Below are positions 1 through 9,289 of a stretch of 32,794 nucleotides of DNA, piece after piece; positions within the stretch are counted from its first letter, which is position 1, and every line of letters starts with the position of its first letter. A program made the translations under genes and the position numbers. The notes beneath the pieces were generated by a model that did no database searches, was not told the DNA's origin, and saw only the letters and a program-made list of their open reading frames with translations. The DNA is taken from assembly GCA_017613085.1 (NCBI GenBank), contig JAGAEL010000015.1, forward strand, positions 1 through 32,794, written 5' to 3'. The stretch comes from Kiritimatiellia bacterium. GTDB lineage: Bacteria > Verrucomicrobiota > Kiritimatiellia > RFP12 > UBA1067.

Positions 1-1
1 A

Positions 2-529
2 TGGGTGAAAGGCGGAAAGAAGGTTGCCCGTTATTGCGGCACGCCCCGTCCAATCCATTTCGACGAGACATATCCGCACGGGGTGGATGTCGTCGAAGTC
101 GCGGCGGGAAGGGAGGCTGAGGTCAGGCCGGCGGAATTCGAACTCCTTCGCAAACTCAAGACGTTTGGCGGCGAAACGGGGAAGCCGTTTGAAGACGCGC
201 TTGCCGACCTTGCGGCGAGCGAGGTCGCGGAGGGAACGTATGTGCGGCTCAACATGTTGATAAAAGCGGGGGAACTCGCCGGGTCAGACTGGGCGGAGCG
301 CGCGCGGAAGGTCGCTTCGGACAAGGGGCTTCGTTTCTGTTACCTGAAGTCCATTTCCCAGGAAGCGGAGGAAAAGGGCGAAAAAGAAAAGTTTGTCCTG
401 AGTGTGGACGAATTGAAGGAACTTTCGTCTGACAGCGTCGTGGATATTCTCGCGCAGAAGCATCCGCTTACCGACAGGCAGAGGCAACTCCTGAAAGGTC
501 TGTTGGAGGAGATTGAAGATGAAGATTAA
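2..529 (+). CDS. sbcD: Exonuclease SbcD, C-terminal part (cut by window edge)
   Basis: This is the 3' end of a gene whose start lies outside the window; the frame is already open at base 2. The segment begins with a stretch typical of the SbcD/Mre11 family just after the phosphoesterase domain (RYCGTPRPIHFDE, comparable to the YSGSPIPLSF region), followed by the C-terminal capping region. SbcD is the nuclease subunit of the SbcCD complex, which cleaves DNA hairpins and processes double-strand ends in the cytoplasm. The metal-binding motifs are not in view. The TAA stop at 527-529 lies inside the start of sbcC, so the two genes overlap and are probably translationally coupled. The identification rests on this similarity and on position directly before sbcC. 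Confidence 0.85.
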   Translation, partial: WVKGGKKVARYCGTPRPIHFDETYPHGVDVVEVAAGREAEVRPAEFELLRKLKTFGGETGKPFEDALADLAASEVAEGTYVRLNMLIKAGELAGSDWAERARKVASDKGLRFCYLKSISQEAEEKGEKEKFVLSVDELKELSSDSVVDILAQKHPLTDRQRQLLKGLLEEIEDED

Positions 530-3500
530 AAGGCTTTTCATCAAAAACCTTGCGTCCATTGCAGACGCGGAATTGGATTTTGCAGAAGGCCCGCTTCGGG
601 AGGAACCGCTTTTCCTGATCTGCGGCGATACGGGGGCCGGCAAGACGACCATTCTCGATGCGATCTGCCTTGCGCTCTACGGTCAGACACCCAGATATCC
701 GAAAGCGAACAGGACGGGGGAGACGGTAGGCGGTCTCAAAAGCGACGACCCGCGCCAGCTCGTCCGTCACGACTCGAAGAACGCCAGCGCAGTCCTTACG
801 CTTCAGGGGAATGACGGCAGGCAGTACGAGGCGGTCTGGTCTGTCGAGGCGATTGCCAAAGGAGTGAACAAGGGCGCGTTGAAGAAGTGTTCATGGACAT
901 GGAAGGATTGTTCGCCGAACGGATTGGTTTACACGTTAAAGGAGGATTGCGAAGCGGCCGTAGGTAGGGCGGTTGGACTGGATTTCGGACAGTTCTGCCG
1001 CACGACGCTCCTTGCGCAGGGGCAGTTCACGGAGTTCCTGCTCGGTACGGATGAAAAAAAAGCGAGTATACTTGAAAAACTGACGGACACCTCGAAATAT
1101 TCGAGTCTTGGAACGAAAATCAAGGAGTCATTCACTGACGCGAACAATGCGGTTACGGACATCGAAAGCAGGATTAGGGCGCTCGCCGGGTTGAGCGAGG
1201 AAGAGCGCAGCGGCATCGAGGCGAGTCGCGTGGAACTCTCCGCACGGATAACGGCGAAAGAGCAGGAGGCCGCCGCAGCCAAGTTGAAGGCGGATTGGCT
1301 GGAAAAGGAATCGATGCTTGCGGCGAAAGAACGCGACGCGGCGGAAGCGTTGAAGGTTTCCTACGCTTCGCTCAAGGATTCTGCCTGTCGCAAGGAGAGG
1401 GAACTTTGCGCCGTCAAGGAGGAATTTGTCTCCGTAAGGGAGTTCCTGGCGCGGGATGCCGACAATGCGGCGATGTATGAACGTGTCGAGGTAATCGTCT
1501 CCGATTTGCGGGATATCCGCTCTGCCTCCGCGAAGAGGCTGGGCAAGGAAAAAGAACTTGCGGAACTCGAAAAGGCGAAACCGGGACTGGAGGAAACGGC
1601 GCGGCGGGACAAAGATGCGAGGGATGAAGCCGCGCGCGCCGTCCGAGAGAAGAATGAACAGATCACATGCGCGGAGGCGGAAGTGGAGAATGTCGGGATG
1701 CGCGCCTTACGCCGGGAGAAAGAAGTACTGGATAACAGGGTAGGGGAACTCAAAGTCCTCAAGTCGCGGCTGGAGGAGATTAAACGCCGGCGAGCGGAAC
1801 TGGACGCGCGAGGCGGGAAAATGAAATCGCTCCAGTCTGAATATGATAGATTGGAAGCGGCTTTGCCGGAACTGGAGTCCGCCGCGAAGACCGCGAAAGA
1901 CGAATTTGAAAAGGCGAAATCCGAAAGGGACGTGCAGAAGTCGCTGATCGACGACGGTATCAAGAAAATCGTCGCCGAACTCCGCGTCGGCGATACGTGT
2001 CCGATCTGCGGAAATAAAATCGCAGAGTTGAGAGGCGAAGCGTATTTCACGGAGCTGATCGGGCGTTTGAACAAGGTCTGCAACGATGCGGAAAGGATTT
2101 TCCGCGAGAAGGAGTCGGAATTCAACAAGGTGTCGGCGCAAAAGGCCGAAAAGAAAAGGGCGGTGGAAGAAGAACGGATACAGAGCGCAAGAGAGGAAAA
2201 GGCGTTACGTAGCTTGGAGGAAACAGTGAAAAGTGTCGCGTTGTCGCTGGAAATCTCCGCCGGGGCGGATGGGGCGGTCGATGCGGCGCTTGAGGACTGC
2301 CGTTCCCGGATTGACGAAGTGTCGAAGAAAATCGGCGAGGGAGAGCAAAGGGAGAATCTCGTCAAGGAACTTCGCGCGGAAGCCGGGAAACTTGACAAGG
2401 CGTTGGGAAAGGCAGAGGAAAGGCGAGAGAAGTCTTCACAGGAGTACCGCGACTGCATCCAGAAAATCGAAACGGCGAAGGCGGCGGTAGAGGAAACTGC
2501 GGCGCAGGTAAAGGAGAAAACCGCAGCGGTAACGGAAAAGATTTCGCAGGAGGACTGGCGTAGACTGTGGCTCGCCGATGCGGAGAAATTCGAACGGGCG
2601 CTTAAAGGGCGGGCGGAAGAATATCGTGCGAAGAAGACGTCCGAGACAGAGCTTGAACACAAGGTGGAAAGGCTCGGCGAGGAATACCGGCAGGTTGTGG
2701 CGTGCCTCAAGCGCGTTGAGGACGTTATGCCCGAAGTGGCCGCCATAGCGGCGGACGGTTCCTCCAGGGGGGTGAGCGTTGCCGACATCGATGCCCGGCT
2801 TGGCGGGTTCGCCCAACTGAAAGAGGACATCTCCCGTCACGCGGCGGAACGTCCGGTGGCACTTTCCGATACGGACGGACTGGAAGCGCTTCGCGCGGCC
2901 GTTTCCGAACGAAAGAAGTCATGCGATGAAATGAGGACAGAGCTGGGCGCCCTTGAACAACGCCTCAAGGATGATGACGGGCGTGGCAGGGAACGCGCTG
3001 CATGTGAACAAGAACTGGAGACGGCGAAGAAAAAACGTGACGAATGGAAACCCCTCTACGATTGGTTTGGCAGCGATGACGGGTCGAAGGTTAGAAAGAC
3101 CATACAGGCATACGTCCTGAAGAACGTACTTGTGAAGGCGAACGCCGTGTTGGCGAGGTTGGCGGAACGGTACGAACTTTCGTGTGAAGGGCTTACGCTG
3201 ACAGTCCGCGACTCGTTCGAAGGCGGTGTGGAGCGTCCGGTCAACACGCTTTCGGGAGGCGAAGGTTTCCTCGTCTCGCTGGCGCTTGCGCTGGGACTTT
3301 CAGGCGTCAACGAAAGCGGGCTGGGGGTCGATATGCTCTTCATCGACGAAGGCTTCGGTTCGCTCAGCGGCGAGCACCTGGATAGGGCGATCGAGACATT
3401 GGAGAATCTAAACGCCATCTTTGGCAGCCGGAAAGTCGGCATCATCAGCCACATCGCGAGTCTTCGCGAAAAGGTCAAGACGCACATTGAAGTCAAACGC

Positions 3501-3551
3501 GAGGGACACGATCCAAGTACCGTCCGCGTCGCGGCTGTCGTGTGTCGATAG
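519..3551 (+). CDS. sbcC: Exonuclease SbcC, SMC-like ATPase
   Basis: SbcC is the ATPase and coiled-coil subunit of the SbcCD nuclease. The 1010-residue length fits the family. Visible motifs in order are a Walker A loop GDTGAGKT at about residues 36-43, long charged coiled coils, a zinc-hook CPIC at about residues 494-497 near the middle, an ABC signature LSGGE near the C-terminus and a Walker B segment MLFIDEGFGSL. The ATG at 519 is preferred over a TTG at 513, because GGAGGA at 505-510 is well placed and the protein then begins MKIKRLFIKNL, as expected for an ATPase head. The start overlaps the end of sbcD by 11 bases. The gene ends in TAG and converges with uvrB across about 60 bases. Nothing looks broken. 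Confidence 0.96.
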   Translation: MKIKRLFIKNLASIADAELDFAEGPLREEPLFLICGDTGAGKTTILDAICLALYGQTPRYPKANRTGETVGGLKSDDPRQLVRHDSKNASAVLTLQGNDGRQYEAVWSVEAIAKGVNKGALKKCSWTWKDCSPNGLVYTLKEDCEAAVGRAVGLDFGQFCRTTLLAQGQFTEFLLGTDEKKASILEKLTDTSKYSSLGTKIKESFTDANNAVTDIESRIRALAGLSEEERSGIEASRVELSARITAKEQEAAAAKLKADWLEKESMLAAKERDAAEALKVSYASLKDSACRKERELCAVKEEFVSVREFLARDADNAAMYERVEVIVSDLRDIRSASAKRLGKEKELAELEKAKPGLEETARRDKDARDEAARAVREKNEQITCAEAEVENVGMRALRREKEVLDNRVGELKVLKSRLEEIKRRRAELDARGGKMKSLQSEYDRLEAALPELESAAKTAKDEFEKAKSERDVQKSLIDDGIKKIVAELRVGDTCPICGNKIAELRGEAYFTELIGRLNKVCNDAERIFREKESEFNKVSAQKAEKKRAVEEERIQSAREEKALRSLEETVKSVALSLEISAGADGAVDAALEDCRSRIDEVSKKIGEGEQRENLVKELRAEAGKLDKALGKAEERREKSSQEYRDCIQKIETAKAAVEETAAQVKEKTAAVTEKISQEDWRRLWLADAEKFERALKGRAEEYRAKKTSETELEHKVERLGEEYRQVVACLKRVEDVMPEVAAIAADGSSRGVSVADIDARLGGFAQLKEDISRHAAERPVALSDTDGLEALRAAVSERKKSCDEMRTELGALEQRLKDDDGRGRERAACEQELETAKKKRDEWKPLYDWFGSDDGSKVRKTIQAYVLKNVLVKANAVLARLAERYELSCEGLTLTVRDSFEGGVERPVNTLSGGEGFLVSLALALGLSGVNESGLGVDMLFIDEGFGSLSGEHLDRAIETLENLNAIFGSRKVGIISHIASLREKVKTHIEVKREGHDPSTVRVAAVVCR

Positions 3552-3611
3552 CGGTCGATTCCATTCGCTGTGTTTCACGTGGTGGACGCCCGGTAGCACG
3601 TCCTTCCCCGT

Positions 3612-5639
3612 TTAACGTTTGGTGTATTTTTTATTTTTCTTTTCCGGGATTCCGCTCGCGGTTTTGAGTTGGCGGATTTCGTCGCGCAGCATGGCGGCGC
3701 GTTCGAATTCCAGCGCCTGGGCGGCTTCGACCATCTCCCGTTCCAAGTCGGCGAGGACGCGCTGCACGTCGTAGGCTTCGGGGGATTCGGCGACCATGCC
3801 GGTCTCGATCCGTTCCGCTTCGGTGTAGATGGCCTTGCTCTCGTTGAAGGCCCGCTTGACGCTTTGCGGGGTGATTCCGTGCTCGCGGTTGTAGGCTTCC
3901 TGTTTTTCCCGCCGGTGTTTCGTCACCTCGATCATCTGGCGCATCGCGTCGGTCTCGTGGTCGGCGTAGAGGATGACACGCCCGTGGACGTGGCGCGCGG
4001 TGCGTCCCGCCGTCTGGATGAGCGAGGTCGCGGAACGCAGGAAACCCTCTTTGTCCGCGTCCAGGACGGCGACGAGCGCGACTTCCGGAAGGTCCAGCCC
4101 TTCGCGCAGGAGATTGATGCCGACGAGGCAGTCGAAGTCGCCCTTGCGGAGACGTGAAAGGATGTCCACGCGGTCGAACGCCTTGACGTCGCTGTGCAGG
4201 TATTCGACGCGGATTCCCGTTTCATGCAGATAGGCGGTGAGGTCTTCCGCCGACCGCTTCGTGAGGGTGGTGACGAGGACGCGGTCGCCCTTTTCCGCGC
4301 AACGGCGGATTTCGTCCATCAGGTCGTCGATCTGGTGTTCCAGCGGACGGACTTCGACCGGCGGATCGAGAAGCCCGGTCGGGCGGATAACCTGTTCCGC
4401 CGTCAACTCGCTCTGCTGCCGCTCAAACGGTCCGGGTGTGGCGGAGGTGAACACGATCGGTCCGACCTTCCCGATGAATTCGTCGAACGTCAGCGGACGG
4501 TTGTCTTTCGCGGAGGGAAGCCGGAAGCCGTTGTCCACCAGCGTGTTCTTGCGCGCGCGGTCGCCGTTGAACATGGCGCGGAGCTGGGGCAGGGTGACGT
4601 GGGACTCGTCGATGAACGTCACGAAATCGTCCGGAAAGTAATCCAGCAGACAGGCGGGAGGAGAGCCGGCGGGGCGACCTTCGAGGGGACGTGAATAGTT
4701 CTCGATGCCGTTGCAGTAACCGAGTTCCAAGAGCATTTCGATGTCGAACTCCGTGCGCTGCCGGAGGCGTTGCGCCTCCAGCAGTTTCCCTTTGCTCTCG
4801 AAATAGGCAAGCTGCTCGTCAAGCTCTTCACGGATACGCCCGATCGCGGGTTTCAGCTGGTCTTCCGTCATCACGAACGGTTTTGCGGGGGAGAAGACGA
4901 CCTGATCCATCGCCTCGCCGGTGCGTCCGGTCACGGTGTCCAGCGGGCGGATGGAATCCACTTCGTCGCCGAAGAACTCGACGCGGAAACCGTTTGTGGA
5001 ATAACCGGGCACGACGTCCAGCGTGTCGCCCCTCACGCGGAAGGTGCCGGAGGAGAGATCGTAATCGTTGCGGGTGAACTGGATATCGACGAGCCGCCGC
5101 ATCAACGTGTCGCGCCCCAGCTCTTCGCCTTTGTTGACGACGAGGAGCATGTCGCGGAAGTTCTGTGGTTCGCCGAGACCGTAGATGCAGGAGACGCTGG
5201 CGACGACGATGACGTCGCGCCGGCTGACCAGTGCGTCGATCGCGCCGAGCCGGTAACGCTCGATCTCCTCGTTGATCGCGGCATCCTTCTCGATGTAGGT
5301 GTCGGTCGCGGGGATGTACGCCTCCGGCTGGTAGTAGTCGTAGTAGCTGATGAAGTATTCGACGGCGTTGTGCGGGAAGAACGCCTTGAACTCGGCGAAC
5401 AGTTGGGCGGCGAGCGTCTTGTTGTGGGAGATGACGAGGGTAGGGCGGCCGACGCGCTGGATCACGTTCGCCATCGTAAACGTCTTTCCGGAGCCGGTGA
5501 CGCCCTCCAGCGTCAACCGGCTCTTGCCGTGCAGCAGTCCGTCCGAGATGGCCTTGATCGCCTCCGGCTGGTCGCCCATCGGGTCGAAGGCGGATTCCAG
5601 CCGGAAGGGCGCGTTCCCGATCTTGAAAGGTGCGCCCAT
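3612..5639 (-). CDS. uvrB: Excinuclease ABC subunit B
   Basis: UvrB is the helicase-like damage-verification subunit of the UvrABC nucleotide excision repair complex. The 675-residue protein begins MGAPFKIGNAPF. It has Walker A GVTGSGKT at residues 46-53, the beta-hairpin segment YYDYYQPEAYIP, a DESH helicase box, a motif VI region reading QTAGRTARHVHGR that keeps both arginines, and a C-terminal UVR coiled coil (ALEFERAAMLRDEIRQL) that would contact UvrC. The frame is open further upstream, but that extension overlaps glgA and lacks family character, so the ATG at 5639 is chosen. It lies one base after the glgA stop codon, so the two genes probably share a transcript and translation may be coupled. 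The product ends in a lysine-rich tail. Confidence 0.97.
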   Translation of the reverse strand: MGAPFKIGNAPFRLESAFDPMGDQPEAIKAISDGLLHGKSRLTLEGVTGSGKTFTMANVIQRVGRPTLVISHNKTLAAQLFAEFKAFFPHNAVEYFISYYDYYQPEAYIPATDTYIEKDAAINEEIERYRLGAIDALVSRRDVIVVASVSCIYGLGEPQNFRDMLLVVNKGEELGRDTLMRRLVDIQFTRNDYDLSSGTFRVRGDTLDVVPGYSTNGFRVEFFGDEVDSIRPLDTVTGRTGEAMDQVVFSPAKPFVMTEDQLKPAIGRIREELDEQLAYFESKGKLLEAQRLRQRTEFDIEMLLELGYCNGIENYSRPLEGRPAGSPPACLLDYFPDDFVTFIDESHVTLPQLRAMFNGDRARKNTLVDNGFRLPSAKDNRPLTFDEFIGKVGPIVFTSATPGPFERQQSELTAEQVIRPTGLLDPPVEVRPLEHQIDDLMDEIRRCAEKGDRVLVTTLTKRSAEDLTAYLHETGIRVEYLHSDVKAFDRVDILSRLRKGDFDCLVGINLLREGLDLPEVALVAVLDADKEGFLRSATSLIQTAGRTARHVHGRVILYADHETDAMRQMIEVTKHRREKQEAYNREHGITPQSVKRAFNESKAIYTEAERIETGMVAESPEAYDVQRVLADLEREMVEAAQALEFERAAMLRDEIRQLKTASGIPEKKNKKYTKR

Positions 5640-5640
5640 G

Positions 5641-7194
5641 TCAATGGAAGGAGCGGACCAGCTGCCGGTGGAGCATTTTTTCGTAGATGTCGATATACGC
5701 CTTCGCGCAGGTCTGGTGGTTGAAGCGCGCGCCGGCCTCCCGCATGATCCGGAAAACCTGCGCCCTGCGGGTCTCCTGCGGAAGCCGCCAGAACTGCATC
5801 GCCTGTTCCAACGCCCAGAAGAGTCCCTGGCTGTCGTAGATTTTGAAGGAGAAGCCGTTGCCGGTGTTGGCGTCAACGTTCAGCGGCTCGACGGTGTCGT
5901 GCAGACCGCCCGTGTCGTGTACGACGGGGAGCGAGCCGTAGATCTGTCCGACCATCTGCGGAAGCCCGCACGGCTCGAAGAGCGAGGGGACGAGCGTGAA
6001 GTCGGACGCGGCGTAACCTTCCTGCGAGAGGTTCTGGTTGAAGTCGCAGACCGCGAGGCGTCCGTACAGGTCGTGGAAACGGAGGATGTCGCGGAACGGC
6101 TGCTGGTAGGCACCGTTCGCCACGATGGCGATTTGCACCTTGTCCTTCGCGTACTTCGCGAGGAAGCGGTAGAGGATGTGGGTGAGCAGCTGCGGCCCCT
6201 TCTGCGCGGGGTCAAGCCGCGATGGCCAGAAGAAGATGGGGGCGTCGGGGTTCTCTTCCAGCCCGACCTTGCGCTGGAAGAGGACCTTGTTCTGGCGTTT
6301 GCCCTCCCAGTGCGTGTCCGCGTTGTACTTGACTTCGACGCAGGGGTCGCGTTCCGGCGTGTCGTCGGGGTCGGGGGCGTTCAGGATACCCGACGCGCAG
6401 CCGGCGTAGTACTTGTTGCGCAGTTCCTGCCGGATGGAGTCGGGGATGAAATCGAACCAACCGTTGACGACCTCCTCCAGGAAGGTCGGCGAGACGGTGT
6501 TGATGAAGTGCGATCCGAAGATGCCGGACGCCTGGAGGTCGATCTCGTTCGTGTCCCGCGACTCCTCGTAGTTGTAGGGCATCCGCTTGAAATAGAGGTT
6601 GTTCCAGAACTCCGCCGCGTCGATGCCGGCGTCCTCGATCTGCGCGAGGGTGAGGCAGTGCGTGTGGATGTTGTGGACGGTGAACAGGCAGGGAATACCG
6701 AGACGGCGCGCGGCGGCGGGGATCAGCCCCGTCATCCAGTCGTTACAGTGGATGAGGTCCGGTTGCACGGAGGGAATGATGTTGTTGATCACCTCGCGCT
6801 GAAAGGCGAGGGCGAGCTTGGGGTTCTCGTTCTCGCCGGAATAGACCGACTGGCGGTAGTAGAAACAGCGGTCTTCCGCCAAGTGGATACGCGAGTCGGG
6901 AAGGTGGCTGCGGTACATCTCCAGCTCCTCGCTGACCAGCTGCGCGGATTCGATGTGGAACATCCGCCGGTAGTGGGGCAGGGCGACGTGGACGTCGGCG
7001 TGCAGGTCGAAGAGCGCCGAGACGAGCGACGCGGAGACGTCGGCCAGTCCGCCCGCCTTCGCGTGCAGCCTGTCCGCCATGTTCCCCATGCCGGAGGGCA
7101 GGTAGGTGATCTCCGGGGTGACGATCAAAATGCGCGGTTTGGCCCGTCCGCCGAGCGGGCGTTCCGCCTCGTTCTCTTCAATACGGTTCTTCAT
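5641..7194 (-). CDS. glgA: Glycogen synthase, GT5 family
   Basis: This 517-residue glycosyltransferase probably transfers glucose from a nucleotide sugar to growing glycogen in the cytoplasm. The N-terminal Rossmann half carries KAGGLADV at residues 46-53, the substrate-binding loop of bacterial starch/glycogen synthases. The C-terminal half carries SLFEPCGLPQ and a TGGLHDTV segment, which match the nucleotide-sugar-binding region. The N-terminus has a longer stretch before the KxGGL loop than the Escherichia coli enzyme, as in some relatives from other phyla. An upstream in-frame start exists, but the ATG at 7194 has a good GAGGAGA ribosome-binding site. Substrate choice (ADP- or UDP-glucose) cannot be read. 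The gene lies just downstream of the tRNA terminator and directly before uvrB. Confidence 0.9.
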   Translation of the reverse strand: MKNRIEENEAERPLGGRAKPRILIVTPEITYLPSGMGNMADRLHAKAGGLADVSASLVSALFDLHADVHVALPHYRRMFHIESAQLVSEELEMYRSHLPDSRIHLAEDRCFYYRQSVYSGENENPKLALAFQREVINNIIPSVQPDLIHCNDWMTGLIPAAARRLGIPCLFTVHNIHTHCLTLAQIEDAGIDAAEFWNNLYFKRMPYNYEESRDTNEIDLQASGIFGSHFINTVSPTFLEEVVNGWFDFIPDSIRQELRNKYYAGCASGILNAPDPDDTPERDPCVEVKYNADTHWEGKRQNKVLFQRKVGLEENPDAPIFFWPSRLDPAQKGPQLLTHILYRFLAKYAKDKVQIAIVANGAYQQPFRDILRFHDLYGRLAVCDFNQNLSQEGYAASDFTLVPSLFEPCGLPQMVGQIYGSLPVVHDTGGLHDTVEPLNVDANTGNGFSFKIYDSQGLFWALEQAMQFWRLPQETRRAQVFRIMREAGARFNHQTCAKAYIDIYEKMLHRQLVRSFH

Positions 7195-7264
7195 CGATTC
7201 TCCTCTGTCTCCTGTACCCAACGTTTCCTTCCCCGCCATCCGCGACTTGCGGCGTAGCAAATGC

Positions 7265-7295
7265 AAAAAAGCGTTCCGCCCGTCGGGCGAAACGC
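7265..7295 (-). terminator. Rho-independent terminator of the tRNA pair
   Basis: On the minus strand, just after the CCA end of tRNA-Met, bases 7295-7271 form a GC-rich stem-loop (GCGTTTCGCC paired with GGCGGAACGC around a 5-base loop, with one G-U pair). A run of six T residues follows at 7270-7265. This is a standard intrinsic terminator. It should separate the tRNA transcript from glgA, which starts about 70 bases further on. Confidence 0.9.
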
Positions 7296-7303
7296 TCTGA
7301 AGA

Positions 7304-7380
7304 TGGTAGCGGAGGTGGGATTTGAACCCACGACTTTCAGGTTATGAGCCTGACGAGCTACCAGACTGCTCCACCCCGCA
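7304..7380 (-). tRNA. Initiator tRNA-Met (CAT)
   Basis: A 77-base cloverleaf with an encoded CCA end and anticodon CAT. Bases 1 and 72 are T and T and cannot pair, which is the hallmark of an initiator that avoids elongation-factor binding. The D-arm (GGAGCAGTCTGGTAGCTC) is nearly identical to that of Escherichia coli tRNA-fMet. The anticodon stem reads TCAGG/CCTGA, so only two of the three classic G-C pairs next to the loop are kept and the third is A-T. An elongator tRNA-Met is unlikely given the open 1:72 position. Confidence 0.95.
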
Positions 7381-7392
7381 ATTCCGTTTAAG

Positions 7393-7469
7393 TGGCGCGC
7401 CACGCAGGAGTCGGACCTGCAACCTTCTGATCCGTAGTCAGATGCTCTATCCAATTGAGCTAGTGGCGC
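7393..7469 (-). tRNA. tRNA-Arg (ACG)
   Basis: A 77-base cloverleaf with a fully paired acceptor stem (GCGCCAC/GTGGCGC), G as discriminator base and an encoded CCA. The anticodon loop is CTACGGA, giving anticodon ACG, presumably edited to ICG by a TadA-type deaminase as in other bacteria. It lies 12 bases upstream of the initiator tRNA on the same strand, so both probably come from one precursor that stops at the terminator at 7265-7295. Confidence 0.95.
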
Positions 7470-7487
7470 TCACGGAAAACGGGCGTT

Positions 7488-7516
7488 ACGATACCAAATC
7501 CTCCGGGGGAAGGCAA
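7488..7516 (-). promoter_or_regulatory. Predicted promoter of the tRNA-Arg/tRNA-Met transcript
   Basis: On the minus strand, TTGCCT (7516-7511) and TATCGT (7493-7488) are separated by exactly 17 bases and lie 18 bases before the first tRNA-Arg base. The -10 hexamer is preceded by TGG, the extended -10 form seen at other promoters in this window. Confidence 0.7.
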
Positions 7517-7560
7517 GCACTTTTTTCAAATTTTTTCAAGCCCCGAAAATACGTTTCTTC

Positions 7561-7589
7561 TTCACCTTTCCTTCCCGTTTTGGTATACT
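7561..7589 (+). promoter_or_regulatory. Predicted promoter, leaderless arrangement, of the solute-binding protein gene
   Basis: TTCACC (7561-7566) is followed 17 bases later by TATACT (7584-7589), which is preceded by TGG to give an extended -10. Only 7 bases separate the -10 box from the ATG at 7597, so transcription should begin at or next to the start codon. No Shine-Dalgarno sequence is present. Confidence 0.65.
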
Positions 7590-7596
7590 GTTACGC

Positions 7597-9261
7597 ATGA
7601 AATGGGTCGTGGTCTTACTTTCGGCGGCGTTGATTGTCGCGTTACCGCTCCTCTTCCACCGGGAGGGGGGGCTTGTCCCGTCTTCGGGCGGGGCTGCGGA
7701 ACTGGTCGTCGTCACGCCGCACAACGAGGCGATCCGCGACGAGTTCGGCGCCGCGTTCTCCGCCTGGCACGAACGGCGTTTCGGGGAACCCGTCCGCCTG
7801 GACTGGCGCGTGATCGGCGGCACGACGGAAATCATGCGTTACCTGGAGAGCGAATACCAGGCTTCTGCAAAGGTCTGCTGTCGCGAGGCTGCGGCGCGCG
7901 GGGAGAGCCTTTCCCGCGAGGAGGCGATGGCGCTGGACGACCCGTCGAAGGTGACGTGCCGCATGGATGTCTTTTTCGGGGGCGGTGTCTTCGATCACGA
8001 AAAGGCCGAACGGTTGGGGTTGACCGTGTCGGCCTGGCCCGACGGGGAGGAGCCGTCCGGACTTTTCCGCGACGCTTCCGGCCGCGAGTCGATCCCCCGC
8101 ACGCTGAATGGCGAAGTCTGGCGCGGCAAGGCGTTTTACGGGAACGTCCTGAGCCTTTTCGGGATCTGTTACAACAAGGATCGTCTGCGCGATCTCGGCA
8201 TCGAACGCCCGCCCGCCTCTTGGCGCGACCTTGCGGATCCGCAGTATTTCGGCGCGGTCGGACTGTCCGATCCCACGAAGAGCGGAAGCGTGGCAAAGGC
8301 GTTCGACTTGATTCTGCAGACGCAGTGCGCGCGCGCCGTGAACGCGGCCGGTATCACGCGGGAACAGGTTGCCGCCTACGAGGCGGAACTGGCGCGCGCG
8401 AAAAGTGACCGGGTACAGGGCGGCGCCGTTCCGGAAGCCTACTACCGCGCGGTGGCGGACGGCTGGCTCGACGGCGTCCGCTTGATTCAGCGGATCGGCG
8501 CGAACGCGCTCTATTTCACCAGTTCCGCCGGCAAGGTGCCCGTCGATGTCGGGACCGGCGCGGTCGCGGCGGGGCTCGCCATCGATTTCTTCGGGCGGAT
8601 GCAGTCGGAACAGTCCACGCTTCCGGACGGCCGCGAGGTCATGGCCTACGTCACGCCTCTCGGCGAGTCCGGCGTCACGGCGGATCCGGTGAGCCTCCTG
8701 CGCGGCGCGCCCCACCGGAAACTGGGGGAGCGTTTCCTGGAGTTCGTGTTGAGCCGCGAAGGACAGAAACTCTGGTGCTTCAAGCCGGGGACGCCCGGAG
8801 GTCCCTTGCGCAAGTCGTTGCGCCGCCTTCCCATCCGGCGCGAGTTTTACCGCTCCGGGGATTCCGCTGCCGATACGTTCTGCGAATCGGTGCGGATGTA
8901 TTACGCCGATCCGCTCGACTGTCCCGAAGCGGATGCGTACCATCTGGGCGAGGCGTTTTTGAACGCGCCCCGCTGGACGGGGCGGCATTTTTCCATCCAG
9001 CGCGATTTGATCCGTGCGATGTGCATGGATTCGGGTGATGAATTGAAACGGGCATGGCGCAAGATTCTCCAGACCGGCGGGCCGGAGAAGAATCCCGATG
9101 CGATGCGCCTGTTGCAGGCGATGCCCGCAGATCCCGTCCCGCTGACATGGGAATCCGCCGTGCGCGAGCACGCGGGCGTCCCGCGTTTGGAACGGCTCGC
9201 CCGCTGGACGGCTTTCTTCCGCCGGCAGTACAACCTGGCTTACGAGGCGGCGGGACGGTGA
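7597..9261 (+). CDS. Extracellular solute-binding protein, ABC-transporter type
   Basis: The 554-residue protein begins with a hydrophobic signal sequence or anchor (MKWVVVLLSAALIVALPLLF). It then shows the pattern of the iron/polyamine-type periplasmic binding proteins: VVVTPHNEAIRDEF near the N-terminus, FFGGGVFDHEKA, a central ICYNKDRLRDLGIERPPASW segment, and REGQKLW. Such proteins capture a ligand in the periplasm and deliver it to an ABC permease. None is encoded next to it, so the transporter partner is elsewhere or the protein acts differently. The ligand cannot be inferred. The ATG at 7597 lies 7 bases after a TATACT box with no ribosome-binding site, suggesting a leaderless mRNA. 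An unknown gene follows after 28 bases. Confidence 0.8.
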   Translation: MKWVVVLLSAALIVALPLLFHREGGLVPSSGGAAELVVVTPHNEAIRDEFGAAFSAWHERRFGEPVRLDWRVIGGTTEIMRYLESEYQASAKVCCREAAARGESLSREEAMALDDPSKVTCRMDVFFGGGVFDHEKAERLGLTVSAWPDGEEPSGLFRDASGRESIPRTLNGEVWRGKAFYGNVLSLFGICYNKDRLRDLGIERPPASWRDLADPQYFGAVGLSDPTKSGSVAKAFDLILQTQCARAVNAAGITREQVAAYEAELARAKSDRVQGGAVPEAYYRAVADGWLDGVRLIQRIGANALYFTSSAGKVPVDVGTGAVAAGLAIDFFGRMQSEQSTLPDGREVMAYVTPLGESGVTADPVSLLRGAPHRKLGERFLEFVLSREGQKLWCFKPGTPGGPLRKSLRRLPIRREFYRSGDSAADTFCESVRMYYADPLDCPEADAYHLGEAFLNAPRWTGRHFSIQRDLIRAMCMDSGDELKRAWRKILQTGGPEKNPDAMRLLQAMPADPVPLTWESAVREHAGVPRLERLARWTAFFRRQYNLAYEAAGR

Positions 9262-9289
9262 TGCGGAATCGTAGACGAAAGGGGTGGAT

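Noticed and set aside
1361-2830. A 489-codon serine-rich frame on the minus strand inside sbcC
   Set aside because: It is antisense to the coiled-coil coding region, and its serine-rich composition is the reverse image of glutamate/lysine codons.
3552-3611. An intrinsic terminator between sbcC and uvrB
   Set aside because: Only a weak 5-base stem is visible and no T-run follows on either strand.
5640-5876. A 79-residue N-terminal extension of UvrB
   Set aside because: It is the shadow of the glgA 3' end. The proper UvrB N-terminus begins at the ATG at 5639.
3669-7257. Long open frames on the plus strand opposite uvrB and glgA
   Set aside because: They mirror real minus-strand genes in GC-rich DNA, have no family character and no ribosome-binding sites.
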